Origin: Rhinopomastus cyanomelas
Taxonomy: Eukaryota; Chordata; Aves; Bucerotiformes; Rhinopomastidae
Direction: 5' to 3'
DNA length: 64,000 nt
NCBI GenBank assembly: GCA_013400115.1
Contig: VXBP01008602.1
Location: 129,957-193,956, forward strand
In this document: piece after piece, positions 22,201 through 34,058 of the stretch
How the letters are laid out: each line of letters opens with the position of its first letter
Position numbering within the stretch: the first letter of the stretch is position 1
Position numbers and translations under genes: made by a program
The notes under the pieces: model-generated
Told to the model about the DNA's origin: nothing
Seen by the model: the letters and a program-made list of their open reading frames with translations, nothing else
The model's database searches: none

Positions 22201-24002
22201 TTGTTCAATGGTACTTAAAAACCCAGGCAGCTCCAGAAGCAGCACCTGTTTGCTTCTGCTGCTGCTTTCCTATGAAAAGGCAAACAAAGGGAAGAAAAAT
22301 GGCTTTTGGTTCATGGTCTTACTGGTGTGTGCAGCTCTGGGGACAGATGAACCAGATAAAGCACAATCTGGGCCTTGGTGGTGTGAGCTCCCCCGTGAAG
22401 CACTCCACGGTGACCTTGGTGGAGCGTGGAGTTTGACCTTGCTTTCCCCGAGAGCCTGGCAAGAGCATAATAACAGTAACTGGTGTGTAGGGGGGAGGAT
22501 GTGGGAAGCAGAGTCCTGGTAACTGCAGCATAACCCAACGGTTCCAAACTGTTTAATTAAAAAGTGACCATTAGACTGATGTTCCCCAGCAACAGTTTGG
22601 AACTAGGTCAGCCAGAGACTCGGGCACTCGATGCTCCGAGTGTATATTTAGCTTATTTACTGCCTGTATTGGCAGCAAAACCCACTCTGCTGCTGCAAAG
22701 GCATCGCTCACCGCAGCACAGGGAGATGTATGTAGTGACAGATCCCTGCTGGGAAAGGTGTAACTGGGAGGGTGGTGTCTGTCATGCTTGGGCTACAGCT
22801 GGGATGACTCTTTCCAAGGAGTACAGGACCTGCTACATCCTGTGGTGCATTGTGGAGGCATTTAGCACCTGCAGATGCAGAACTGGGGTGAAACCTCTGA
22901 CTGAGGGGCATGTCCAATGCTTTCTGTTTATACACAGTACAAGTGCTTTCTGATTTGTGTCTTCTGTAGTCATGTACTGTCATCTCCACCTCCTGATGTG
23001 GCAGAGGTGGTGAGAAGCACCGTCTGTTATGCAAACAAGGACTGTGGGTGTGAGTTCTATAGTCTGCATATTCCATGCATCAAACACATGTAAGACACAT
23101 CAATGGGATCACATGATAGCACATGTCTGGGGAGTGTGAGCTGGGGGGAAGAAAAGCTCTTGGCTGGCTGCATTCTCATGACAGCAAGCGCAGGGTCGTG
23201 AGTGTGAACGGCAGAGCCAACTGCAGGAGAAGTTTTTCAGCTGTCCATGAAGTGTTTCCCAAAGAGCTCCCTCTCAGAGTTCATGAAGAAAAGTGACAGT
23301 TGTCCTCAGGCATTCAGCTAATTGAAGGAATGGGGTCTATCTGCCTTGCTGCTGCAGCTGGGGATAACTGGGGTGATGGACAGGAATGCTATTTGTTATA
23401 GAACGAGCCTACCTGTGACAGGGAAGAACCTTTTCTGTCCTCCTGGCTCCTCATTTTCCATGGCTTTGGGAGGTCAGAGGTAGCTTGGGTGGTTCCCATT
23501 TGCCTTGACTCAAAAATCTTTACCTGCCAGGCTTCCTTTCCTTTCCACAGCATTTTTGTAGGACAGAGAAATGTGATGACTCCTCCTATTCCGTAGAGGA
23601 AGAGTTGACACTTATTTCAGGGTTCTTTTTAGCTGTACTAAATATAAGACAGAAAGCAGAGATGCTTGAGACTCTTCTGCTCCCAAACGTGTTGTTGGCA
23701 CTAAAGATCAACAGGTAACAGTGTTGTTTGTTCTCTTTAGACTCAGTTACTCCACTTCCTCTATCAGTCACCCAACTAGCTTGTGAGTCACCAACTGGGA
23801 CCCGCTGCTCTTAGCCAGGGAGTCATTTTAACTGGAGTCAGGCCACTCTAGAGAGGATAACACAGTGCTTGCTTAAGCATTTGATGGGTTTTCCTGAGCT
23901 AAAACAAAGGTCCAGGTGGGAAGCAGATCTATGTAATTTCTGCTTACGAGAAGGGCACCACTGGTATTGCAGGAGTTCAAGATCCAAGTCTCAGCTCTGA
24001 TT
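19218..24002. other. 4.8 kb without recognised gene or transposon
   Basis: No CR1, tandem array longer than two short units, or exon was recognised. A 10-bp doublet (AGAAAGCACAGAAAGCAC) lies near 21640. Open frames of 80-130 codons (for example 22175-22522, 22564-22953, 22708-23076 minus) have no domain or splice context. Confidence 0.5.
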
Positions 24003-24532
24003 ACAGAATCACTGAACTATTGAGGCTGGCAAAGCCCTCTGAGCTCATCCAGCCCAGACCTGGACCTAACATCACCCCATTAGCGAGACCAGGGCACTAA
24101 GGGCCACAGCCAGGCTGTCCATCAACACTTCCAGGGATGGGGACTCCACCACTGCCCTGGGCAGTGCATTCCAGGCTCTGAGACCCCCTTTCCATGAGGA
24201 AGGGCTTCCTCACATCCAACCTAACCTTCCCCAGCTGCTTCAGCCCTGCCCTCTCATCCTGGAGCTGGTTGTCTGGGAGAAGAGCCGGACCCCCATCTGA
24301 GTACAGCCTCCCTTCAGGTAGCTGGAGAGAGGGAGAAGGTCCCCCCTGAGTCTCCTCCAGGCTAAACATCCCCAGCTCCCTCAGCCTCTCTCCATCAGCC
24401 TTTCCCTCCAGTATCTTCCCCAGCCTCATTGTTCCTCTGGACTGGCTCCAGCCCCTCCATCTCTTTCCTTGAAGTGAGGGGCCCAGCACTGCCCCCAGTA
24501 CTCAGGGGCAGCCCCACCGGTGCCGAGTACTA
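24003..24532 (-). mobile_element. CR1 LINE, GC-rich subfamily, nearly 530 bases
   Basis: On the minus strand the order is the 'EYWGQCWAPHFK'-like region, 'LRELGMFSLEET', 'PSLQLPEGRLYSD', 'VRLDVRKPFL' and 'GAVVESPSLEVLM', then the 3' UTR and an AGTGATTCTGT tail (24003-24015). The coding part is frameshifted. It shares subfamily-specific words ('GGGACTCCACCACTGCCCTG') with the + strand copy at 53283-53766. Confidence 0.9.
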
Positions 24533-26107
24533 GATAAAAGTCTCCTTTCCCAGACTGACTGCTGCTTGTTCAAGTGATTTGCTGCCTCTTCCTTGAATGA
24601 GGAGAAAAATGGCCAATCCTGTGAGAGTCTCAGTCACTGGACTGTAAAGTGTTCTGTACCTGGTTTGGGACCTCATGGTAGTGAAGCAACATGGGGGGGT
24701 TTTTGGAGGGCAGGTGTTTACCCCAGCTCACGGATGCTGCTGCTGTGCTCAGTGCTTGTTGGGATGTGATGTGGAATGCAGCTCTCTGTTGCTTGAGTGT
24801 GACTTAACATGGGAAAGGAAGGATTTTATTTTAATCTTAATTTTGCTGCTCTCTGGGCTAATAACATTTAGGTAACGTTAAATTTTGAATGGACACCAAG
24901 CCTGGCAATGAGCTGTATCTTCCCAAGCAGTTGGGTGATGTTCTCCAGCGTGCTTGGATTGCTCGAGCTGGTGTGTGTGTTTCTGGGTGCAGGTCGGGGT
25001 TAAATACAGCAGACGTGAGCGACCTGAGCTGGTGAAGCAGGTGTTTGAGCTGGAGAGCGATGAACGTGCCGTGCAGAGACCGTTTGTTCTTCCAGGCTTG
25101 TTCTGCACTTAATGGTGTGTGCTGTGAGCTGTGACCCGTTTGGTGAGGGCTATATAGGTAAAGAATGCCATGGGATTTTGAGAGAGTCCCTCTCTTTGCC
25201 CCAATACAGAGCACTCGGTGCAAACCAAGCGCCAAGCTCCTATGGAAACTCTTTCTAATGGGTCACCCTATGGTTTTGAGTGCCCTTCTGTAATGTGCTG
25301 AGCACATGGCTAGGCTGGGCTTTGCACTGGAAGTACAACTCTGTGCAAACCTGCATTTTAATTGGGACCAATTATTATTGAGCAGAGTGACGGACACCAC
25401 TCTGGTCACATAGAGGGGACATCCTGAATCCTTTGGGGTTAAAAACATGTTCATGTTCCTTTTGGGGGAGAAAGAAGAGGTGCTTAGTGTTGAACCCAAG
25501 TAATCAGGGTTTATGGTCATTAAGCAAGCTGCAAGACTTTTCTGCACTGGGCTGCCTATGGGAGAGATTGTGGCAAGTCCCAAATCAATATTGTACTGGG
25601 CAGGGAAGCACTGGGGACTGGGACAAGGGAGTGCTTCTGTCTTGCTTTGTAATGCACCGAGGAGCTTAGCCTGCTGCTGGTATTTCTCGCCTTGCAGCCT
25701 GTGAAATGCGTGTCATCTGTCTTGTAACACGGTCCTTGGGATTCAGAGAACAACACATGCAGGTATCCAGTGTCACATGTCCAAAATAAATTCGACAGTC
25801 TATGTGCAAATGATGGCAACTGCTGGTTGGTAGAGCATGGTTTAAAGGGACAGAGCTGTAGGGCACTGGAGTGAGCATGGAGAGACAGTCCATGTACCCA
25901 CAGGTGGTTGTATCTCCAACTGTAATATGTCTTGATCCAATTTAATGCTCAAAGACCAGAGGTTGGCTGAAGTCCTAGCGTAAAGAAAGGTTTCAGTTCC
26001 CCAGATAACTCTTCTTGCTGAAGACTCTTGGATATATGTTCATTTTTCATTTAAACTCACTGAGTTACTTTGGAATTTTCACAGAAAAGAATCACAACCA
26101 CAGAATT
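24533..26107. other. Non-coding DNA, nothing recognised
   Basis: No gene or transposon was recognised. It includes a short GT run near 24972. Open frames such as 24858-25235 (minus) have no family resemblance. Confidence 0.5.
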
Positions 26108-26824
26108 TTGGAGGTTTACACAGTTTGTTAGGGTTGAAGGGGGCCTTCAAAGGCCATCAGGTCCAACTCTTCTGCTCAAGCAGCATACAGCATAGCCACC
26201 TGAAAAGCCTCCATCAGCTCCACAAAACCACATCCAGCCAGGTCTGAAACATCTCGGAAGAAGGAGACTCCTTGGGCAACCCCTACTTAATAACCCTGAC
26301 TGCAAAGAAGTTTCTCCTCAGATTGAGGTGGAACTTCCTGTGCTGAAGCTGGCAGCCATCACCCCTTGTCCTGTTTCTGTCACCATTGAAAAGACAAGAT
26401 TCCTTTCTTCTTGGCACCCAGCCCTCATGGATTTATAGACAGTGGTTAAATCTCCTCAGAGCTTTCTTTTGTCCAGATTAAAAAGTCCTAATGTTCTCAA
26501 TCTCTCTTCATAAGGCAGTAGTTCCAGACCCCTAATCATCCTATAGCTCTGAGTTGAATTCTCTCAATTAATTCTCTACCCTCTTGAACTGGGGAAACCA
26601 GAACTGGGCACGGGATTCCAGATGCAGCCTCACGAAAGCAGAAAAAAGGGGTAGAATAAGTGTCCTTGATCTGCTAGACACTCTCCTCTTGATCCATCTC
26701 AACATCCTCTTGGCCTTCTTGACCTCAAGAACCCGTTGCTAATCAATTTCTAGTTTGTCATCCACAACAACTCCAAGATCCCTCTCCCCAGGGGTGCTCT
26801 CTAGCTGGTCACTACCTAGCCTGT
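26108..26824 (-). mobile_element. CR1 LINE, old divergent copy
   Basis: Read on the minus strand it goes from 'GERDLGVVVDDKLEI' and 'KKAKRMLRWIKRRV' equivalents through 'GLHLESRAQFWFPQFKR' and 'LPYEERLRTLGLFNLDKR' to the 3' UTR. Frame is lost in several places. Its tail is degraded (26100-26112), so it is among the oldest CR1 copies here. Its upstream end is abutted by a younger CR1 at 26825. Confidence 0.9.
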
Positions 26825-27036
26825 ACTGGGTTGGAAGGGACCTTGAAAGATCATCTAGTCCAACCGCCCTGCCAGAGCAGGATCCCCGAGATCAGATCAT
26901 GCAGGAACATCCAGGCTGGATTTGAACCTCTCCAGAGCAGGAGACTCCACAACCTCTCTGGGCAGCCTGTGCCAGGGCTCCATCACCCTCACCATAAAAA
27001 AGTGTTTCCCAATGTTTCCATGGAACCTCCTAATCA
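26825..27036 (-). mobile_element. CR1 LINE, dominant subfamily, inserted at the 5' end of an older CR1
   Basis: The fragment reads GGGTTGGAAGGGACCTTGAA and GATCATCTAGTCCAACCGCC, then the complement of the 'LPREVVESPALERFKSSLDV' coding region. It ends in the 'FFTVMEMFPW'-like block. No octamer tail remains; the 3' end joins the older CR1 directly. It is either an insertion or a recombination join between two CR1 copies in the same orientation. Confidence 0.85.
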
Positions 27037-28267
27037 AGCAGAGAAATGTGCAAGTCTGAGAATTCTAAAACTGGAGCTTTAACCTAGCAGGGGCTGCTCG
27101 ACTGTTGTCGCTTGGCAGGTTGTTGTCACTTCAGCTGTGTGTGCAGAAAGGAGAGGCTAAACCTCCACTGAGCTGCAGGAAAAAGGGGGGTTTGGGAAGA
27201 CATGACTTGAATTTGTCCCAGTTTAGGTGCTGTAATGTCTCTGCCTGAGCTGGCAGAGCTGCTGCAGTCGGATGTTGTGTGTCTGAGTGATTCTGTGCTG
27301 CAGGAGAAGTTGTTAAACAAGGTGCTGGGGACACACGTGCCCTCGTGGAAGGAAGCAGTCAAATGGTGCTGCTGTGGTTTGAACAGAAATAGTGCTTGAT
27401 CACAGTGGGTGTTTTTCACGGGGTGGGCCAGGTGTTTGAGCTGTCTCTCTTGTTACACTCAGCTTCCTTTCTCTAAGAGCATCAGACAGGTGGTCAGCAT
27501 CCTCTCTCCCAAATAAAGACACGCTGGGAATGCGCTGGGTGCAAGTGAGCGTTGCTTACTAGTCAGTGAAGTACTTCCGTTAAAGGGATAGTCCTCGTGC
27601 ATGTGCACCCTGGCTGAAGTGGAAGGATTCTCGTGGCAGAACCTGAGGGAATTATTTTCAGTTGCTTGTGAAGCTGGTGGGAAGATATCCCCAGCCTTCA
27701 AGTCAATTCTGCTAGTGCTGAGTGGGGCTGAGGGTGAAAACTGCACTGGTGTGGCAAGCAAATTGGTGGAAGGGCCAGTTTTAATTTGACGAAGGAAATG
27801 ATTAGCAAATGCTGCTGGTGCCCAGAGCAATGTGGTATGAGCCTCCTGCAGAGTCATTACATCACATCTGTAGGGCTTGCCTCATCCACTGTGACATGTA
27901 TTCCTGGAAAACCATGCAGCAGTGCACGCTGTGACCCGTCTTTGCGCTTAGCTCTGCTATTAAATGGCAGCTGAGCAGCTGATGGGGTCCTGCAGGAGAG
28001 CAAACCCATTAATACATGGAGCAACACTTCTTTGATGCCATCTAAAGGGCTACAGATCTCTTCCCCCAAAACACATTCAGTTGGTTAAAATTCAGAAACT
28101 ACTTGGTGAAGTTCTGATTCCCTGATGCCACTTGAAGAGGAAAGTTCATTTTCTGTCTTAACAGGTAGCCAGTAGTGTTAGGTGCAAGTGGCTCTGGCAG
28201 ATGTGTGGGGTCGTGATAGGACTCATGGCAACATGTTGCTGAAATACTCGTGTTCAGGTTTTTCCAG
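27037..28267. other. Non-coding DNA, nothing recognised
   Basis: No gene or repeat was recognised. The frames at 27126-27419 and 27459-27857 (minus) are unsupported. Confidence 0.5.
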
Positions 28268-28335
28268 AGGAATCATAGACTAATGAAGGTTGGAGGAGAC
28301 CTCCAAGATAATCCAGTCCAACTGTCAAAGAGGTT
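28268..28335 (-). mobile_element. CR1-like LINE 3' end remnant
   Basis: GAATCATAGACTAATGAAGG followed by TTGGAGGAGACCTCCAAGAT and CCAGTCCAACTGTC is the complement of a CR1-type 3' terminus. Only about 65 bases are recognisable. Confidence 0.7.
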
Positions 28336-28570
28336 GGAAGCAAAGGTATCACCCTTCGAGAGACAGAGAGGATGCAGAGCTACTCATGCAGTCTTCAAAT
28401 GTGGAATATTGGCCTTTTGTCTAATCTGTGCAATTACTTGCCCTTGAAAAGCCTTTTATTTCACTTGTTTAAGTGGGTGCTTGTAGCAGATGTTCTGACT
28501 GGTCTTTGCTCTTGATTCCTATGTACCACAGTGCCAGGAGCTCCAGAAATTGAAGAGTTGCTGGATGAAT

Positions 28571-28916
28571 ATGTCTATAATGTCTATAAATATTTGAGGG
28601 GTGGGTGTCAGGAGGATGGAGCTGGGCTGTTCTCGGTGTCATCTAGTGATAGGATGAGGGGTAATGGTTGTCAGCTGGAACACAGGAGGTTCCATATCAA
28701 CCTGAGAAGGAACTTCTTCCCAGTGAGGGTGACAGAGCACTGGAACAGGCTGCCCAGGGGGGTTGTGGAGTCTCCCTCACTGGAGATGTTCAAGACCAGC
28801 CTGGATGTGTTCCTGTGTGACTTGGTCTGGGTGATCCTGCTGTGTCAGGGGGATTGGACTGGATGATCTTTCATTGGTCCCTTCCAATCCATAGTGATTC
28901 TATGATTCTATGAGTA
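28571..28916 (+). mobile_element. CR1 LINE, well-preserved 3' end
   Basis: The open frame 28531-28866 encodes 'YKYLRGGCQEDGAGLFSVSS', 'LEHRRFHINLRRNFFPVRVT', 'EHWNRLPRGVVESPSLEMFK' and 'TSLDVFLCDLV'. The 3' UTR ends in GATTCTATGATTCTATGAG. This is one of the best-preserved dominant-subfamily copies. A short TGTCTATAA doublet lies at its 5' junction (28572-28589). Confidence 0.95.
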
Positions 28917-29789
28917 GAGCAAAAAGGACAGTACAGAGCAGAAAAGAGCACCTGGGGATTTAAGATAAACCCCACACCATACTGTTGAAATGTTTCCTTC
29001 CCCCTTGTCCCTGCAGCTCTAAATCTTCCCCTTCTGACACGTTTAGTTATCTGTGGCCGAGATGGCAGGATTTGATGTTGAAAGTTCTCGTGAAGTTTAT
29101 TTTCAAACAAAACTGAGGCAGCCTGTGCAGAAGAAACTGTTTTGATTTGGGACAACAAATATTTTCAAACTCAAAACTAATATTTGTAAAGGTTCAGGCT
29201 GTTGAACAATGAAAACTAAAGCTGTGTCGGGTTGATTTAGAGGTTTGTTTTTCCTCCTGACAGGAGGCTTGAAGTTCACAGCTGAATGCTAGTCGCTCCT
29301 CTAGAGAATTCAAGTTCTGGGTCACTTTGCCACTTGAAAACGCAGCTGTGTTCAGGAGCATTCAGGGAAATTCAGGGTATCTTGATGGAGAATCTGTCAG
29401 AGCTTGTTTCCCCTGATTTTGCTTCAACACCCGAATTTTGTTGGGCTCAGGCTGTGGTTCTATCCAGCGCGTGGCCCTTGGTTGCGCTTCCTTAGGGCGT
29501 TAAGTGCCTGAGAACCTTCCACGCAGTCTGTCTCTCTCCTGTCTAAGGTCCATCCTGTGTGTCTGATTGTTGTTACGTGGTGTCTTTGTTGGTTCCTGGA
29601 CCTGAGAGCATCCATCACCCACTGTCATTTTGGAAGCAGCGTTGCACTCCAAGAATTCCATGAGCTTTCCCTTGTGCGGACCTGCGCTGAAAACCCAACC
29701 AGGCTCCCAGCTCTGGTACCACCTGCTGCTGGTGCTGTTTTAGCTCTTCCTCACCCCCTCTCCTTCCAACTGTGAGCAGGCAACGAGGG
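28917..29789. other. Non-coding DNA upstream of the candidate promoter
   Basis: Nothing recognised. The sequence lacks CR1 and becomes more GC-rich towards 29.8 kb. Confidence 0.45.
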
Positions 29790-30628
29790 CAAAACCAGCC
29801 AGTTGTGAAAGACGGCTGAAAGTTCAAGTTCACTGGCTCCCTCCCTCCGAGGGCTGGGCTAGTGTGAGCAGGAAGGTGGGACAAGGGGAAAGCCTGGCCA
29901 ATTGGCTCCCGCAGGAGGCTGTTAGCCCTTCTTAGCCTTTTTCGCTGGGTTGATTTGCGGCAGCGGCGTGTGGGTAATACAAACCCCTGTCCCTTGGGAT
30001 TAAGAGTGCAGTTGCCCTTGCAACAGCTGCCTGCGTATGTCTTAGCCGCTCCAGAAAAAGAACAAGCTGCTCCTCCTACCCTTTCTCCTGGTTTCATCTA
30101 GTTATTGTTGCTTCCCTCCCTCTCTTTGTTTCTCTCTCTGACCTCCTCACAGCTCCTCGCCGCTCCACTCCATGCTTGCTTCGTCTCTTGAGAAGACCAC
30201 AGCTGAGTTTCCTAGCAGAACCTCAGGAGCTTTTTCATTCCTGAGGCAACTTTAGGCAAAGAGAGCAGAAGGCAAAGGAGAGGAGAGGGGGGGACAGGCA
30301 GTGAGCGAAGCCGTCAACTCTTGTCAGGTGGCTGAACCTGCTGCTTTGGGAGAGACCAGGCAAGGGGGGGACTTTGATTTGTAGAGAGAAAGAGAGAAGA
30401 GATTGTGTTCCCTTGTGGCATGTCTGTGTCCTGAACATCCCCTTCCCACCCTGCTGCTTGGCAAATGAAAGCACGTGAAGAACATGAGGTTTCCTGCTTG
30501 AGAGGGAGGAGGGCAGGACCCAACTGGTTGCCGGAGGAGGAAGTCAGGTTGTGGTTTTGTGGTGTGGTTTACACCGAGATCAGAGCTAGTGTGCCTGGGG
30601 GTGGGAGCAGAAAGAGAAAGGGCATCTG
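29790..30628 (+). promoter_or_regulatory. Candidate promoter and 5' UTR of the GRAMD1B-like exon 1
   Basis: This transposon-free segment precedes the first coding exon. It contains a palindromic CCAATTGG at 29898-29905 (a CCAAT box on either strand), GCGGCAGCGGCG at about 29958-29969, a pyrimidine-rich stretch at 30104-30150 and GA-rich stretches at 30255-30300 and 30376-30402. No splice acceptor with a pyrimidine tract is visible just before the ATG, and an in-frame TAG lies at 30587-30589. Exon 1 is therefore probably a true first exon whose transcription starts in this interval. No TATA box or initiator can be assigned. Confidence 0.35.
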
Positions 30629-30984
30629 ATGCCAGCTGCCAATATGACAGAAACTCTGCAGCTCCCAGCACTGCAAGTCCCAGAGCAGCAGGTGGTGGAC
30701 CGTGCCTGGTCCAGTTCGTCCACCCCAACCCTGCGCAGGAAGCGCTTCAAGATGAGGAGGATGAAGAATGTGCAGGAGCAGAGCCTGGAGGCCAGCAGGT
30801 ATCAGGATTCTCCATCTTCCAGCAAGGAATACCTGCAGCTCCCATCCATTGAAATCACACCCTCCAGCGATGAGGACACTCCCTGGTCCAACTGCTCCAC
30901 ACCCAGTGCCTCCCCGCGCCGCAAGCGCTTCCTCCTTCGGAAGTGGCTGCGTGTGAGAGAGAAGAAGGAGTACAGTGAGAGCAG
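30629..30984 (+). CDS. GRAMD1B: GRAMD1B (Aster-B) amino-terminal coding exon, long isoform
   Basis: The exon encodes 118 codons plus two bases (phase 2) and ends at a GTATGT donor (30985). It starts 'MPAANMTETLQLPALQVPEQ'. Residues 10-46 and 69-105 are two copies of one module: LQLP, then 13 residues later W-S-x-x-S-T-P, then the basic block RRKRF (37-40 and 98-101). The segment between is acidic and serine-rich ('TPSSDEDTPWS'). It has no signal peptide or membrane segment. An in-frame stop precedes the first ATG. That ATG has a weak context (C at -3), while Met6 (30644) has A at -3 and could be used by leaky scanning. GRAMD1B is an ER sterol transporter that acts at ER-plasma membrane contacts. 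The match to its extended amino terminus is from memory; the GRAM and ASTER domains are downstream of this window. The extension's function is unknown to me; the basic clusters and S/T-P sites suggest regulated membrane or protein binding. Confidence 0.72.
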
Positions 30985-33900
30985 GTATGTCTTTGGCCAC
31001 TTTCCCTTCCCTGCTTCCAAGAAGAGTCTGTCCACGATAGGGAGGGTCTGTTCTAGAAGAGTCTGGGGTTTGCCCTCACCTGTTGGCTGGGATGGGTAAT
31101 GTAGCTGGACTTGCTGGTGCCAGGTCAAATGGCCTGGTCTTAATGGATGACCAGTAGGCAAGTGAGGAGCACCAGTGGTGAGGAGCTGTCCTTGTTCACA
31201 GTCCTCTGCATTACCTGCTCCAGGTGATACAGAACTTGCTTCTGGGTGAAGGAGACTGTCTTGAAAGAGTAGGAGAGAAGGCTTTGGCTTCATTAAGTGT
31301 TCTGAGAAAGAGGAGGTGACCTTTCAACTGGGACTACCAGCACAGGGAGGGATGATGCCAAACCTCTGTCAGCATCTTTTTGTTGTTCATTCTCACCACT
31401 TAGCCCTTGTCTTACATGCTTCGTTCCCAGCACCTGATACTGGGAGAATGTGAGGACAGGAGACAGAAACAAAGCAGTCTTGTGACCAGTAGGTGGTGGG
31501 TTGGTAGATCAAGATGTCTGGGTTCAGCTCTTGGCTGCTTTCTGGACTTGGAAGTCAGTCAGTCCTCTGGCTGAAGAGAGGACAAATAATTAATAAGATC
31601 TCAGAGCTGAATGACACAGGAAGGCGAATGTCCAGGGAGTTGTGTGGCCATGCACAGGAAAAGCTGTGCCTTACCTAACCTTCTGCAGGTGTCATCAGGG
31701 TCTACATCATGCAGAGCAGTTGATGTGTGATGGGAGAGTGGCACAATCCACCTTTCCTGAAGATCCCAAATAGACAAGAGGCCTTAAAGGTTTTTCTGAG
31801 GAACTGGTGCATTATCAACGCTAATGCTGTCTTAGTGTGGGCCCCCTCTGCTGTTGCTTTGCAGCCCTTTTATGACTGGAAGTATCTACTGCACTTCCAT
31901 GAAAAGACAGATTCTTTCCATTTCTTCACCCAACGTGGTGGATGGATTCACTGACTTGAGTGTCTACAGGACAGAGCTTGTTCTTCTACTCTTATCCTCT
32001 CTGATCATGTGGTTGCCCCTTTAGCCAGGGCAGCCTGTCATTGTATGGAGTTTCAGGGAAGTTTCATCAAGGATTTGATAATCCCTCTGGGGGAAACATC
32101 TCGTGCTAGAGGAACATGGATTTTTGATTTAGCTGTGGTGATGCAAGTAGTGATTCAGTTACAGCACAGAACACGAGGGGGAGAGAGCATACAGGGCGTC
32201 TGCTGAAGTCTCAGAATCACACAGCTCAGGTCTGGAGTTCAACAGAGGATGGCTTTTCAGCTGAAGGATTTAATTTGGGTTTGTTCATGGTGAATGTTGG
32301 AGACAGAGGCCAACACACGTCTCTCACTGTGAACGTACAGGGAAGTTTCTTGTCCCCGTGGTGTCCCAGTGGCTGCTGCTGACAGCTCTCTGCTTACTCA
32401 CCATTAGGACCTTTCTGCCTTACCCCTGGTTATGTTTTCGAGGCAGTGACTGGAAAAAAGCTTAAGTGGTTATGGATTAGGTGGCATTAGCATACCAAAG
32501 CCAGCGTGGCATCTCCTTTCTTCCTCTGTAGCAGACTCCCAGATCTCTCCCCTTTTGCAGTGGGAAACATGCTGTTTTCAAATGGAATTTTTACTTTCTA
32601 GGGGGAAATAAATAAATCAGTTTGCCAGTCACTGAGGCTGAGCCTCAGGGCTTGCAGAATCCAAAGATCATCATCACTGGGCTTCCAAACCTCAGGTGGC
32701 CTAGGAACAGCACGGAAAGCAGTCTGTGGGGAGTTAGTCACAGAAAGAGTGATAGACCCTAAAGGATTTTGTGGCATTAATTCAACATTAGCAACTGGCA
32801 TGGTGGGGTGAACCTCACTGTGCCCCGAGGCTGTTGTCTGTGAAACCCAGGGTGAAACAGCTTGTGAAGCAGACAGGTACTGCCTGCCTTCCCCTACTTG
32901 GGAGCTGGTCATCTAGAGCACTGGTTGTCACTGCTCTTTTATCCTGAGGTTTCTGTTTGTACCAGGTGCAGTGATTTCACTGACTACAGTAGTAGTTGAA
33001 GGGTCATAGGGGCTACCACACGAAAGGGTGAGGCTTTTCATCCAGTGCTTTTGCGACTGTAGTGGTGGTGTAGTGTTGTGAGGATCCTTACGTGGATCCC
33101 CACACGTCCCACCTGGCTTGCCACCAGTGACCCTGACTGTATTGCAACCAGGAGCTCCCATCTAAAGCACCAGGCACAAAGGGAAGGTTTAACAAAACCA
33201 CATATGATTCTGCAGGCAATGAAACAACCGACTCAACTTGGAGAAGAAAAGTCTCAAGGTGTTTTAATTCAGCCACCAAGCCTTGTCTTGGAGTTCAGCG
33301 ACGGTGATGATGTTTGAACTGCTCAGCTGGCCAATAACAGCACTGTCCTAACAGGAGTAGCATGGTTGGTGTCACACGTTGCTGAGAGCACGAGTACACT
33401 GCTAACTGTGCAGGTTCCCAAATTCCACCTGGTCAAAGGGGTCAGCGTGTGGTTCCCACCAGAGAATCAAATGCAGTTGCTTCCAGTCACAGCCTCTTTC
33501 TAGCTGAACTTTCATCGAGCAGCTTGCATCTATTTTTTTACTGGAGTCCAGTAACCTTTACTCCCATGATGTGGGCAGACACCTGCCTGTTTGTGTGGAA
33601 TTCAGATGTTTTCCAGGAAGGCTGCTGGTTGAGAGGGAATTGTGCAGCAGCTGACCTCTCGCAGTGATGCGTGCGCTGCTGCCGTGCCCCTGAGCGAGAG
33701 CAGCCGCTCTGTGACCGTGAGCTTACTCTCAGCATCCAAGTGAATCAACGCATGCTTGTAGGACTGGAAATGCTGCCTAATGCTCCAGCTCTGCTGCAGA
33801 CTGCCTGCTTTTTGTTTTCCACAGGAAACTCCAGCCTACAGTGTGCTCCCTGTCACCGGTCAGTTTTTAACAGCCTGTGGGTAATGTGAAAGTTTGTTTA

Positions 33901-34021
33901 CCTGCTGGTGCTCTAACAGCTCTTAGGTGGCTGATGGTTAGAGCAGGAGAGGCTTTATTTCTTGCCACAAAACAGCAGAGATGGCCCATAAGGGCATTGC
34001 TAGCCTGTGACAGGTTTATTC

Positions 34022-34057
34022 CATAGAATCATAGAATTGGAAGGGACCTTGAAAGAT
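34022..34057 (-). mobile_element. CR1 LINE 3' tail abutting an N
   Basis: CCATAGAATCATAGAATTGG then AAGGGACCTTGAAAGAT is the complement of a CR1 3' terminus with octamer tail. It stops at the single N at 34058. The next base onward belongs to a CR1 segment normally several hundred bases further inside the element. Confidence 0.88.
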
Positions 34058-34058
34058 N
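34058..34058. other. Ambiguous base N, probable assembly join
   Basis: This is the only N noticed in the window. It joins the 3' tail of a minus-strand CR1 to an internal part of a CR1 in the same orientation, omitting the ORF2 C-terminus and 3' UTR. That pattern suits a collapsed or mis-joined repeat. Confidence 0.8.

Noticed and set aside
32210..32260. AGAATCACACAGCTCAGG resembling a minus-strand CR1 tail
   Set aside because: The following bases do not continue into the CR1 3' UTR.
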